Source of the DNA: Chryseobacterium gleum
Lineage (GTDB): Bacteria; Bacteroidota; Bacteroidia; Flavobacteriales; Flavobacteriaceae
Assembly (NCBI GenBank): GCA_945897915.1
Contig: CAMDGB010000023.1
Span: 1 to 37,402 of the forward strand
DNA length: 37,402 nt
Direction: 5' to 3'
The position numbers and the translations under genes were made by a program. Of this stretch, positions 16,113-24,181 are shown one piece after another. How positions within the stretch are numbered: position 1 is the first letter of the stretch; every line of letters begins with the position of its first letter. Below the pieces are notes generated by a model. The model saw only the letters and a program-made list of their open reading frames with translations, did no database searches and had not been told where the DNA came from.

Positions 16113-16126
16113 CAAGAACAGGTTTT
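16098..16126. terminator. Hairpin terminator, 12-bp stem
   Basis: The arms are 16098-16109 (containing ACCTGTTCT) and 16115-16126 (AGAACAGGT plus TTT), a perfect 12-bp stem with a 5-base loop (caaca). A runs on the left and T on the right give tails for either strand. It is the second of two hairpins met by minus-strand transcription leaving the small-protein cassette at 16259-16572. Confidence 0.7.
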
Positions 16127-16160
16127 ATTACTTATGATCATGATAAAAACTTAAATTTAC

Positions 16161-16198
16161 AAAAAAAACTACAACCTTTATAAGTTGTAGTTTTTTTT
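16161..16198. terminator. Strong bidirectional terminator, 15-bp perfect stem
   Basis: Eight A plus CTACAAC (16161-16175) pairs perfectly with GTTGTAG plus eight T (16184-16198) around an 8-base loop. It lies about 60 bp after the stop codon of the small membrane-protein gene at 16259 and gives a long U tract on either strand. Together with the hairpin at 16098 it isolates the two transcription units. The remaining sequence of 16022-16258 holds no gene that I can see. Confidence 0.85.
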
Positions 16199-16258
16199 AT
16201 TTACTTTAATTTTACGAACATAAAGCTCGTAATACGCGCGTGGAGAATAAAATAAAAA

Positions 16259-16405
16259 TTATTTTTTATCCTTACTCTTCATATCATTTAAATTTGGATA
16301 ATTTTCTTCTCTTTGTTTTTTACCAGAATAAAAAATATTCCACATGGTTAAAAAAACATAAACTAAAAAAATTATACCACCTATAATAAAAAATCCTATA
16401 CTCAT
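16259..16405 (-). CDS. Small single-span membrane protein (48 aa), second gene of a two-gene cassette
   Basis: From the ATG at 16405 the product is 48 residues: MSIGFFIIGGIIFLVYVFLTMW gives one transmembrane helix (about residues 3-22), followed by a charged tail (SGKKQREENYPNLNDMKSKDKK). Its ATG overlaps the TGA of the upstream small gene as ATGA (16402-16405), a classic translational-coupling junction, so I prefer this start to an upstream in-frame TTG at 16459. The family is not recognised. Candidates are a small subunit or assembly factor of a membrane complex, but no such complex is encoded next to it. The tail would be cytoplasmic by the positive-inside rule. Confidence 0.6.
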   Translation of the reverse strand: MSIGFFIIGGIIFLVYVFLTMWNIFYSGKKQREENYPNLNDMKSKDKK

Positions 16406-16572
16406 GATGATCGTCTTTGTCGGATTACTAATGCAAACAATAATATCGTACCTGGCCAATGCGCGGAATATAGCGCTTCTTGTTCTCTACCTAACAGTCC
16501 TAATGAAATAGAATACAACATACAAATAAATGCTAATATTACTGGATACCATTTTAGAATAAATAATTTCAT
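16402..16572 (-). CDS. Small hydrophobic protein (56 aa), first gene of a two-gene cassette
   Basis: An ATG at 16572 opens a 56-codon frame ending in TGA at 16402-16404. The product starts MKLFILKWYPVILAFICMLY, one clear transmembrane helix (residues 8-27), has a polar turn with GREQEALYSAHWPG, a second shorter hydrophobic stretch (TILLFALVI) and a basic end (RQRRSS). The ATGA overlap with the next gene and a plausible promoter at 16597-16625 support it as real. Family unknown. The gene lies between aroC and the paired terminators and forms its own short unit. Confidence 0.55.
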   Translation of the reverse strand: MKLFILKWYPVILAFICMLYSISLGLLGREQEALYSAHWPGTILLFALVIRQRRSS

Positions 16573-16596
16573 TTTTTTTTGATTTAATAATTTTTA

Positions 16597-16625
16597 TAAA
16601 ATTAATAATTTTTTTTGATATTCAA
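16597..16625 (-). promoter_or_regulatory. Candidate promoter of the small membrane-protein cassette
   Basis: The minus strand has TTG (plus 16623-16625), an 18-base spacer and TAATTTTA (plus 16597-16604), which matches TAnnTTTG except for the last base. The transcript would begin about 18 bases before the ATG at 16572. The region is very AT-rich, so a chance match is possible. Confidence 0.35.
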
Positions 16626-16677
16626 AAAAAATTATTAATGTCAGATAAAAAAAAATATCGTTACTTTTAGATAAAAT

Positions 16678-17733
16678 CTAAGACGATTTATGCAACAAAG
16701 TAAAATCAGCCAATACCATAGCGGCTAGTGCTTCAACTACGGGTACTGCTCTTGGTACAACACAAGCATCATGTCTTCCTTTGCCTTGTTGGTCTATCAA
16801 TTGGCCGTCTTGGGTAAGTACTTCTTGTTGTTGTAAAAGTGTAGCTACAGGTTTAAAAGCCACACGAAAATAAATATCCATACCATTACTTATGCCGCCT
16901 TGAATGCCACCCGATAAATTGGTTTTAGTACTGCCGTCTTCGTTAAATAAATCGTTGTGGGCACTGCCTTTCATTTCAGCAGCACAAAATCCTGCCCCAT
17001 ATTCAAACCCTTTTACAGCGTTTATAGATAGCATGGCTTTACCCAATTGGGCTTGTAATTTATCAAAAACTGGTTCACCTAAACCAATGGGTACATTTTG
17101 TATTACGCAAGTAATGGTGCCACCTACTGTGTCGCCTTGTTTTTTTATTTCTAAAATGTAGTCTTCCATTTTAGCAGCTGTAGCTTCATCCGGACATCGA
17201 ACAGCATTGCTTTCAATTTTAGTGAAATCTAAATCTTGGTAAGGTTTGTCTATATAAATGGTTCCAACTGAAGAAACAAAAGCGTTAATTTTAATCTCAG
17301 GTATAATTTGTTTGGCAATAGCACCAGCCACAACCCAATTCACCGTTTCTCGAGCCGAACTTCTGCCTCCGCCTCTATAATCTCTATTGCCGTATTTTTT
17401 ATCGTAAGTAAAATCTGCGTGACTAGGACGAAACGTATCTTTTAACTGATCATAATCTTGGGACTTCTGATTTTCGTTTTCAATTATAAATCCAATAGGT
17501 GTTCCTGTAGTTTTACCTTCAAAAATACCAGACAAAAATTGTACGGTATCGCTTTCTTTTCGCTGAGAAACCAGTTTAGATTGTCCTGGCTTTCTTCTAT
17601 CCAATTCTGATTGAACAAAATCCAAATCAATAGCAATATTAGACGGACAACCATCTATAATTCCGCCATAAGCCAAGCCGTGCGATTCGCCAAAGGTTGT
17701 TACTGTAAAACGTGTTCCTATAGAATTTGCCAT
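16678..17733 (-). CDS. aroC: Chorismate synthase
   Basis: 351 residues, normal length. It removes phosphate from 5-enolpyruvylshikimate-3-phosphate to give chorismate, the last shikimate-pathway step, needing reduced FMN. Signature segments are all present: [17 protein letters not shown] at the N-terminus, [20 protein letters not shown] in the middle, [21 protein letters not shown], the [12 protein letters not shown] loop, [11 protein letters not shown] and the C-terminal [17 protein letters not shown]. It has its own promoter (17765-17798) shared back to back with the lipoprotein gene at 17810. Its product is the substrate of PabB encoded at 9718-11016. Confidence 0.97.
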   Translation of the reverse strand: MANSIGTRFTVTTFGESHGLAYGGIIDGCPSNIAIDLDFVQSELDRRKPGQSKLVSQRKESDTVQFLSGIFEGKTTGTPIGFIIENENQKSQDYDQLKDTFRPSHADFTYDKKYGNRDYRGGGRSSARETVNWVVAGAIAKQIIPEIKINAFVSSVGTIYIDKPYQDLDFTKIESNAVRCPDEATAAKMEDYILEIKKQGDTVGGTITCVIQNVPIGLGEPVFDKLQAQLGKAMLSINAVKGFEYGAGFCAAEMKGSAHNDLFNEDGSTKTNLSGGIQGGISNGMDIYFRVAFKPVATLLQQQEVLTQDGQLIDQQGKGRHDACVVPRAVPVVEALAAMVLADFTLLHKSS

Positions 17734-17764
17734 TTAAAATATTTTTAGCAATCATTAATTTATA

Positions 17765-17798
17765 CAAAAATATCGAATGTTTTTTTTATATTAGCAAA
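17765..17798 (-). promoter_or_regulatory. Promoter of aroC
   Basis: The minus strand has TTTG (plus 17795-17798), a 22-base spacer and TATTTTTG (plus 17765-17772), a full TAnnTTTG match. The transcript would start near 17758, about 25 bases before the aroC ATG. The spacer is at the long end of the usual range. Confidence 0.5.
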
Positions 17799-17809
17799 AA
17801 ATTTATAAA

Positions 17810-18631
17810 ATGAAAAAAATAGTATTAGCAATCTTAAGTTTAAGTTTGGTTTCTTGTGCGGTTGAAGGCCTTGAAGAAACTATTGGTGAAAACACAAACA
17901 ACACAAATAACATTACTACTTTTACAGATGCCTTGCCTTTAAATACTGGTAACTATTGGACGTATGATGTGGTTGGAGCTACAAATACCAGAGATTCTTT
18001 ATATATTTTTGGAGACGAAACAGTAGGTGCACACACTTACAAGAAATTTAAAAACAGAAACAATATCGCAACTGGTTTTTATTGTTCTTCATTAAATAAC
18101 AACAACGTTAGAAAAGATGCTGGAAAATTACTTTTAACTGGAAATTTAAGCTTATTGCAAGCTATGACGCTTCCTACTGGAGTAGATTTAAGTGTTACCG
18201 ATTTTATTATTTTTAAAGAAAGTGCCACAAATGGCGAAATTTTAAGTGAAAAAACCGGTACATTTCAGCAAACTATTAGTAGCTTACCTATTACTATTGA
18301 ATACCGATTAAGATCTATAGGTGGAGAAAATTTTCCATCTTACACTTCGCCAAATAATGATGTATATCCAAATGTAAAATCTACTAAAATAGTGGTAAGT
18401 TTAAAAATAACTTCAACGCAAACTATTGCTGGATTTCCTATAACGATAAACATTTTACCCCAACAAGATGTAGTAGTTTCAACACAATATCTTTCTAAAA
18501 ACATTGGAATTATCTATACCAAAACAAATACCAATTTTACCTTAAATGCTACAATAGCAGCTCAAATTGGTTTACCAGTAACCAATTCTCAAGTGCAAGA
18601 AGAATTTTTAGATACGTTCAGTGTTAATTAA
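17810..18631 (+). CDS. Lipoprotein of unknown function
   Basis: 273 residues with a lipoprotein signal (MKKIVLAILSLSLVSC, lipidated Cys16). The mature protein starts with a short acidic and Asn-rich linker (ENTNNTNNITTF), then LNTGNYWTYDVVG, a segment common in Bacteroidota lipoproteins with beta-sandwich folds, and long beta-strand-like stretches to the end. I do not recognise a named family. It is the only plus-strand gene between 4745 and 30245. Its 3' end overlaps the convergent PrcB-like gene by 8 bp (18624-18631). The ATG follows tttataaa. Confidence 0.78.
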   Translation: MKKIVLAILSLSLVSCAVEGLEETIGENTNNTNNITTFTDALPLNTGNYWTYDVVGATNTRDSLYIFGDETVGAHTYKKFKNRNNIATGFYCSSLNNNNVRKDAGKLLLTGNLSLLQAMTLPTGVDLSVTDFIIFKESATNGEILSEKTGTFQQTISSLPITIEYRLRSIGGENFPSYTSPNNDVYPNVKSTKIVVSLKITSTQTIAGFPITINILPQQDVVVSTQYLSKNIGIIYTKTNTNFTLNATIAAQIGLPVTNSQVQEEFLDTFSVN

Positions 18632-19076
18632 CTAAAATTACTTTGTTTTTTGGTATCAACACAAAAATATAAGGCGAAGTAAATGCATCTGTTACGAATT
18701 CATTTTTTTCGGGACCAATTTCTTTTAATATAATTTGTGCGGTAGTTTCTGTAAAAATCACGTTTGCTACATCAATATCATAGCCACCAGTAGTTTTTTC
18801 TCCTAAAAAACAAGCTACAAGATCGTGCTTTTCTAAATCGATAGCCAATAACTTACCAAAGGATTCTTCTTCTACATTTAAAACGGTGATTAACGCATTA
18901 AATTCCTCGTAATTTTTAATTATCAAATTAGATTTCTCTTTCTTACCTCCTATTTGACTTTTAAATACTACTTCGTAATTGTCTTTTTCTTTAACAACAA
19001 CATGTTGAACTGGTTTACAAGACAAAAACAGCAAACAAACACCAATAAGTGAAACCATATTTTTAAACATTTTCAT
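18624..19076 (-). CDS. PrcB-like lipoprotein
   Basis: 150 residues with a lipoprotein signal ending LLFLSC (Cys20). The C-terminal half matches the PrcB C-terminal domain pattern: LVACFLGEKTTGGYDIDV (the TGGY core), ILKEIGPEKN and TSPYIFVLIPK. PrcB was first described as part of the dentilisin protease complex of Treponema; the domain is widespread in Bacteroidota without that context. It begins 2 bp after the bshA stop codon, so it is co-transcribed with bshA. No direct link to thiol metabolism is known. Confidence 0.75.
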   Translation of the reverse strand: MKMFKNMVSLIGVCLLFLSCKPVQHVVVKEKDNYEVVFKSQIGGKKEKSNLIIKNYEEFNALITVLNVEEESFGKLLAIDLEKHDLVACFLGEKTTGGYDIDVANVIFTETTAQIILKEIGPEKNEFVTDAFTSPYIFVLIPKNKVILVN

Positions 19077-19078
19077 AA

Positions 19079-20212
19079 TTAAAATTCTAAATTAATAGCT
19101 TTGTTGTATAATTCTTCATACAAAGGAAGAATATTTTTGATATCGAATTTTTTGGCTACTTCAAAAGCTGCATTTTTAAACTGAAGTAACGTGTCTTCAG
19201 ATTTTAAGATAGACATGGCATTTTTACTCATGTTTTCCACATCGCCAACATCACTTAAATAGCCCGAAACACCTTCTTCATTTACTTCAGGAATCCCTCC
19301 AGAATTACTAGAAATTACTGGCACGCTGAATGCCATAGCTTCTAATGCCGCCAATCCAAAACTTTCGGTTTCAGAAGGCAATAAAAACAAATCGGAATAC
19401 TTTAAAATTTGATTAATATCGTTACTGTTTCCAAAGAAAATTACTTTATCTGAAATACCTAGATCTTCACATAATTTTTCAGCGATTATCTTCTCCGGAC
19501 CTTCTCCTACCATCATTAATTTGGAAGGAATTTCTTTCTGAATATTGAAGAAAACCTTAACCACATCAGGAATGTTTTTTACTTTTCTAAAATTAGATAT
19601 GTGTGTAATTATTTTTTCATTTGAAGCTGCTAAAACAGAACGCTGACAAATGGATTTATTTTCTAAAAGCGTTTCTTCAATTTCAATAAAATTTGGAATC
19701 ACGTGAATTTCTTTATTAACATCAAACAAACGAAAGGTATCTTCTCTTAAACTATTAGAAACACTGGTTACAAAGTCGGATTTATTAATACTAAAAGTTA
19801 CAGCGCTTTTATAAAACGGATGATTTCCAACCAACGTGATATCGGTACCATGAAGCGTAGTAATCATCGGAAGTCTAATACCTTCTTCAGCTAACATTTG
19901 CTTCGCCATATATCCCGCATAGGCATGAGGAATGGCATAATGTACGTGTAACACATCAATTTTATATAATTTTACCATATCTACTAATTTGCTAGACAAA
20001 GCCAATTCATATGGTTGATAATGAAATAATGGATAGTTAGGAACGTTTACTTCATGAAAATAAATATTTGGATTTAACAATGACAATCGCACAGGCTGTT
20101 TATAGGTGATGAAATGAATTTCATGTCCTTTTTTTGCTAGTTCTAAGCCTAACTCTGTGGCCACTACGCCACTCCCACCAAAAGTAGGATAACAAACCAT
20201 TGCTATTTTCAT
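19079..20212 (-). CDS. bshA: N-acetyl-alpha-D-glucosaminyl L-malate synthase
   Basis: 377-residue GT4 glycosyltransferase that joins UDP-GlcNAc and L-malate, the first step of bacillithiol synthesis. The N-terminus MKIAMVCYPTFGGSGVVATE and the following LGLELAKKGHEIHFITY are characteristic of BshA. Others are VLHVHYAIPHAYAGYMA, ITTLHGTDITLVG and VTSVSNSLR, with the GT4 C-terminal nucleotide-binding motif SETESFGLAALEAMAFSVPVI. Length is normal. Cytoplasmic. bshB and bshC are not in the window. It is the upstream gene of a pair with the PrcB-like lipoprotein. Confidence 0.94.
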   Translation of the reverse strand: MKIAMVCYPTFGGSGVVATELGLELAKKGHEIHFITYKQPVRLSLLNPNIYFHEVNVPNYPLFHYQPYELALSSKLVDMVKLYKIDVLHVHYAIPHAYAGYMAKQMLAEEGIRLPMITTLHGTDITLVGNHPFYKSAVTFSINKSDFVTSVSNSLREDTFRLFDVNKEIHVIPNFIEIEETLLENKSICQRSVLAASNEKIITHISNFRKVKNIPDVVKVFFNIQKEIPSKLMMVGEGPEKIIAEKLCEDLGISDKVIFFGNSNDINQILKYSDLFLLPSETESFGLAALEAMAFSVPVISSNSGGIPEVNEEGVSGYLSDVGDVENMSKNAMSILKSEDTLLQFKNAAFEVAKKFDIKNILPLYEELYNKAINLEF

Positions 20213-20272
20213 TTATTTATGTTATTGAAACATCAAATACATTTTAAATGTGACTTGACATTTATTTTACTA

Positions 20273-20734
20273 TTATTTTTTGTTAACAAAAGCAGATTCA
20301 TAAGTGGCAATCCATTCTGCAACTGAAACTTTTGTAACCAATTCACCCAATAATTCAAACGGAATTTCATCGAATTTATTAAATCGGATACAACTTTTAC
20401 CCATGTCTAATTTACGAGTGCTGTGTTTTGGATATTCCGCCACAAACCAATCGTAAAGTTCTTTGTTTGCATACATTCCCATGTGGTAAAAATTTATGCT
20501 GTTTTTTTGAGATGCAAATGTAATAAAAGGTAATGGATCTAATGGTTTGCAATGGTATCCATTTGGATAAATACTATGCGGTACATAATACCCAATCATT
20601 CCATAATTCATACCTTCTTCAAATCCTTTTGGGACATTTTTAAACATCGTATTTCGCAACAATTCCATTGCTTTTTTCCTATCTTCTGGAAGATTATTCA
20701 TATATTCTTCAACAGTTTTTGCAGCTGAAGTCAT
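20273..20734 (-). CDS. DUF1801 domain protein
   Basis: 153 residues of the DUF1801 (YdhG-like) family: an N-terminal helix with TVEEYMNNLPEDRKKAMELL, FEEGMNYGMIGYYVPHSIYP, PLPFITFASQKNSINFYHMGMY and the conserved end MGKSCIRFNKFDEIPFELLGEL. The family has a small alpha-beta fold of uncertain biochemical function, possibly iron or small-ligand binding. Cytoplasmic. It follows the GH3 gene by 2 bp and is surely on the same transcript. Confidence 0.85.
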   Translation of the reverse strand: MTSAAKTVEEYMNNLPEDRKKAMELLRNTMFKNVPKGFEEGMNYGMIGYYVPHSIYPNGYHCKPLDPLPFITFASQKNSINFYHMGMYANKELYDWFVAEYPKHSTRKLDMGKSCIRFNKFDEIPFELLGELVTKVSVAEWIATYESAFVNKK

Positions 20735-20736
20735 AA

Positions 20737-23625
20737 TTAATCAGTTATAGATTCGTACATAATTTTTTGAATATTCTCTCTGATATTTAATTTTGAGAGT
20801 TTATTAATATTTCCATCGGGATAACTCCTATTTGATAGAAAAATATAAATTAAATCTTTTTCAGGATCTGCCCAAACCATAGTACCTGTAAAACCCGTAT
20901 GTCCGAAACTAGATTTTGTAGTACAACCACAAGTAGGACCTTCACCATTTATTTGAGGTTTATCAAAACCGGCACCTCGCCTATTTTCTGTATTACAAAA
21001 ATAACAGGTGTTGAACGTATCAAACGTATCTTTTGAAAAATAAGTATAACCGCCATAAGAGCCTTTTTGCAAATACATTTGCATAATTTTAGCAACATCT
21101 AACGAATTAGAAAACAACCCTGCATGACCACCAACGCCGCCTTGCATGGCAGCAGCCATATCATGCACATAACCCTGTATGGTATCATATCTAAAATACG
21201 TATCAATTTCTGAAGGCATAATGGTTGACAATTCAAACTTATCTAACGGATTATAAGTCGTATAATTTGCTCCCAACATCTTGTAAAAATTATCATCCGA
21301 AAGTTTATCCAAGCTTTTATGATGAAATTTCTCTAAATATTCTTTAAATAAAATAAAAGCATGGTCGCTGTATTTGTATTGTTTGGTTGATAATAGTGGT
21401 GCTTCTTTTATACTATTAATTATAGAATCATTATAATCTTTTCGCAAATATAAATTTGTTGCCACTTTTATTGGAAAATTTTCAGACGTTGTAGTAGTAT
21501 AATATTTTTGACTAGGTTTTTTTAGAGAATCTAACGTTTTTACATAAAAAGGCGTCCACGCTTGCAATTTAGCTTGATGCGTTAACATGTCTAAAACAGT
21601 AATATCCGCTTTGTTAGAATTCTTAAAATTTGGAAGTAATTGCGATAACGTACTGTTGAATGAAAAATTACCTTTTTCATAATCCTTCATTAAATTCGGA
21701 AGCGTACTCAATACTTTAGTAAGCGAAGCTAAATCATACAAATCGGTATTTTTTACTTGTTGAACAGATTCATAAGTTGGCGAACCAAACGCTTTTTTAT
21801 AAATAACTTTTCCTTTTCTTGCTACTAAAATTTGCATACCAGGCGCCACTTTATTTTTAATTGCAGTTGTGGCAATAGTATCAATTTTTGCCAAAACCTC
21901 AGAATTCATTTGTACTTGTTCTGGATAAGCAAAACCTAATCGATTAAGATTCTTAGTTTTCAATCCATCTGATTCACAAAAGATTTTCTTAATAGAAACA
22001 GGTAAAACACCTTTGGCTTCTTTGGCACCAAATAAAATTTCTGCAGCTACAATTTGAGAAAATGTATTATTTTGATATGCCTCAATTAATCCTTCTGTTT
22101 CTTCAAAAGTTGGAATTCTTAATAACGAATACGGTTTGGTAAAAAACGTAACAATGGTTTTACTATGCTTTGAAATTTTATCAATCCAATTGATTTCATT
22201 AAAAGTCATTTCGTTTTTCTTCCAAATGCCTTCAGGTTTGTGGTATCCGACTATAACTTTAGAATACCCTTCAATTTCCACTAAAAGTGAATCTAAATTT
22301 TTAGTCGTAATCACATCAATTTGTGCGTATTCTTTAAGTTTTTCTATATAAGTTGTTGCGTCACCTTCACCAATTTTTACGTAGGCAATTTTCTCTTTAT
22401 CAAGTCTTTTGATTGGGATAATATCGTCTTCATTTTTTAGTACCGTAATAGCACTTTCAAACATTTCTAAATTTAATGTTTTGTATTCTTTTTTGTTTAA
22501 ATCGGCATATAAATTATCAAATTCAATTGGACAATAATTATTTAATCCAGCTTTGTATTTGTATTTTAATATTTTCTTTACAGAATGCGCCAATCGTTCT
22601 TCAGTAAATAAACTTTCTGCAAACGCTTGTTTAAATTTTTCAATGGCTACAGGAACATTTTCAGCAAATAACAATACATCGTTTCCAGCTAAAAAAGCAG
22701 CTATATCTATATCGCCAGGTTGTTTAAAATTACTGGCACCTTTCATATTTAAAGCATCTGTAAAAATTAATCCTTCAAATTTTAATTGATTTTTTAAAAT
22801 GTCTGTCACCACTTTTTCAGATAACGATGAAGGAAAATTTTCGCGCGGTTCGATACTTGGCACGTTTAAATGTGCTACCATCACACTGGCTAATCCATTT
22901 TTAATAAGTTCTTTATATGGATGTAATTCTACCTCCTCTATTCTATCTCTTGAAAAATCTACAGTAGGCAAAGCATGATGCGAATCTATTGAAGTGTCAC
23001 CATGACCAGGAAAATGTTTTGCCGTAGCAAAAACACCATAAGATTGCAACCCTCGCATATAAGCCACTGCTTTTGCAGCCACATTTTCTTTGGTCTCACC
23101 AAAAGAGCGGTTTCCGATAATTGGGTTTTTGGGATTGGTATTGATATCTACAACTGGACCGAAGGTAAAATGTATGCCCAATCGTTTAGATTGATCCGCC
23201 ATTTGCATGCCCATTCTTTCTAGTAAAGAATTGTCTTTGATGGCGCCTAAAGTCATGTTCCACGGATAAGTATGTGTCGAATCTATTCGCATACTCAAAC
23301 CCCATTCTGCATCAATACCTATAAGCATTGGTATTTTGGATTTCTCTTGAAAACGATTGGTTAATTTCGCTTGTCGATTAGGACCTCCTTGAAAAAATAT
23401 TAATCCACCAACTTTATATTTGGTAATCAAATTATCTAAATCTTGCGCATGTGCCTCATTTTTATTAGAGTAGGCTGCAATCATAAACAATTGTCCTACT
23501 TTTTCTTCAAATGAAAATGAATTATACGTACTATCTATCCAAACTTGTTGGGATTGCGTGTTAATTTTGTTTTGCGCAAAACCTAAAGTGGTGAGAAATA
23601 AAATGATGTATATATAGTTTTTCAT
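20737..23625 (-). CDS. GH3 beta-N-acetylglucosaminidase fused to a serine beta-lactamase-like domain
   Basis: 962 residues. A signal peptide (residues 1-17, ending GFAQ) precedes a NagZ-type GH3 domain (about 30-370) with KHFPGHGDTSIDSHHALP, which holds the His general acid/base loop, and the nucleophile Asp290 in FTDALNMKG. A linking GH3 C-terminal-like domain follows (about 390-570). Residues 590-960 form a class C beta-lactamase/penicillin-binding fold with SLTK (Ser634, Lys637), YSD and FGHTGFTGTMVW. The product would cleave GlcNAc-anhydroMurNAc or wall glycans and carry a peptidase, esterase or amidase-type serine centre, in the periplasm. The fusion is known in Bacteroidota. It sits after a terminator at 23641-23675 and near two amidase genes. 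Confidence 0.93.
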   Translation of the reverse strand: MKNYIYIILFLTTLGFAQNKINTQSQQVWIDSTYNSFSFEEKVGQLFMIAAYSNKNEAHAQDLDNLITKYKVGGLIFFQGGPNRQAKLTNRFQEKSKIPMLIGIDAEWGLSMRIDSTHTYPWNMTLGAIKDNSLLERMGMQMADQSKRLGIHFTFGPVVDINTNPKNPIIGNRSFGETKENVAAKAVAYMRGLQSYGVFATAKHFPGHGDTSIDSHHALPTVDFSRDRIEEVELHPYKELIKNGLASVMVAHLNVPSIEPRENFPSSLSEKVVTDILKNQLKFEGLIFTDALNMKGASNFKQPGDIDIAAFLAGNDVLLFAENVPVAIEKFKQAFAESLFTEERLAHSVKKILKYKYKAGLNNYCPIEFDNLYADLNKKEYKTLNLEMFESAITVLKNEDDIIPIKRLDKEKIAYVKIGEGDATTYIEKLKEYAQIDVITTKNLDSLLVEIEGYSKVIVGYHKPEGIWKKNEMTFNEINWIDKISKHSKTIVTFFTKPYSLLRIPTFEETEGLIEAYQNNTFSQIVAAEILFGAKEAKGVLPVSIKKIFCESDGLKTKNLNRLGFAYPEQVQMNSEVLAKIDTIATTAIKNKVAPGMQILVARKGKVIYKKAFGSPTYESVQQVKNTDLYDLASLTKVLSTLPNLMKDYEKGNFSFNSTLSQLLPNFKNSNKADITVLDMLTHQAKLQAWTPFYVKTLDSLKKPSQKYYTTTTSENFPIKVATNLYLRKDYNDSIINSIKEAPLLSTKQYKYSDHAFILFKEYLEKFHHKSLDKLSDDNFYKMLGANYTTYNPLDKFELSTIMPSEIDTYFRYDTIQGYVHDMAAAMQGGVGGHAGLFSNSLDVAKIMQMYLQKGSYGGYTYFSKDTFDTFNTCYFCNTENRRGAGFDKPQINGEGPTCGCTTKSSFGHTGFTGTMVWADPEKDLIYIFLSNRSYPDGNINKLSKLNIRENIQKIMYESITD

Positions 23626-23640
23626 GAAATGTAAATAAAT

Positions 23641-23675
23641 AAAAAAACCATCAAAATTTCTATTTTCTGATGATT
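23641..23675 (-). terminator. Rho-independent terminator after the 23697-24179 gene
   Basis: Minus-strand arms AATCATCA (plus 23668-23675) and TGATGGTT (plus 23646-23653) pair with one G-U, with a further internal AAAAT/ATTTT pairing around AGAA, and are followed by a T tract (plus-strand A run from 23647 down). It separates the Fe-S block from the GH3 gene. A TAACTTTG (plus 23678-23685) lies just upstream and could be a -7 element, but without a -33 partner. Confidence 0.65.
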
Positions 23676-23696
23676 TTCAAAGTTAGTTATTTTTTT

Positions 23697-24179
23697 TTAG
23701 AAAAATCTACTATGCCAACTTTCTTCAGCGGGAACTTCCCAAAAATCTTCAAATTCACCTTTTGTATTTATCAAATTATTAAAAACAATAGTTTTTGAAG
23801 TTACGGCTTTTTCCTTTGCCATTTTTTTGAAATCGATAAGTGTTTTATGTGCAATGTGCTCTCCGATTTTGTAAGTTACATTCATTTTATCAAGTAATTC
23901 AATTTGAAATTCTTGTTCCAATTGTTGAATAAAATGCACAGAAGCGTCTATAGAACAACCAGTGGCGTTTTGCACTTCTTGATTGACTGCAAAAATAATA
24001 AATCGGTTATATTTTAAAAGACAAGAAGCTTCTAAACTTGTTCCGTGAGCAGCCCAATTCTCAATAAATTCTTGACACTTAGTAGTTATATCTGTTACTT
24101 CATCGTCAGTTAATTTTCTGTTCGATTGGTAAATCCAAATTTTAGAATCTTCTGGTAAATTTTCGAATGGTGTGTACAT
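23697..24179 (-). CDS. Conserved protein of unknown function (160 aa)
   Basis: 160 residues, cytoplasmic by sequence. Features: MYTPFENLPEDSKIWIYQSNR, a helix with TDDEVTDITTKCQEFIENWAAHG, KYNRFIIFAVNQEV, CSIDASVHFIQQLEQEF, and an end rich in aromatic and acidic residues (EDFWEVPAEESWHSRFF). Homologues in flavobacteria are sometimes labelled ABC transporter ATPase, but there is no Walker A or signature motif, so that label should not be used. It starts 2 bp after the CCG-domain Fe-S gene, and the tight coupling suggests a linked role. A terminator follows. Confidence 0.82.
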   Translation of the reverse strand: MYTPFENLPEDSKIWIYQSNRKLTDDEVTDITTKCQEFIENWAAHGTSLEASCLLKYNRFIIFAVNQEVQNATGCSIDASVHFIQQLEQEFQIELLDKMNVTYKIGEHIAHKTLIDFKKMAKEKAVTSKTIVFNNLINTKGEFEDFWEVPAEESWHSRFF

Positions 24180-24181
24180 AA

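Noticed and set aside
16200..16258. Small RNA or tRNA in the slightly GC-richer patch (acgcgcgtggag)
   Set aside because: No cloverleaf, no flanking promoter, and only short weak pairings could be found by eye.
16406..16459. N-terminal extension of the 48-aa protein from a TTG at 16459
   Set aside because: The extension lies in another frame of the upstream small gene and lacks hydrophobic character; the ATGA overlap favours the ATG at 16405.
20218..20270. Hairpin AAATGT-gacttg-ACATTT between the DUF1801 gene and bshA as a terminator
   Set aside because: The stem is only 6 bp, AT-rich, and not followed by a U tract on the transcribed strand.
23697..24179. ABC transporter ATPase
   Set aside because: The label is used for flavobacterial homologues, but no Walker A, Walker B or LSGGQ motif is present in the 160 residues.
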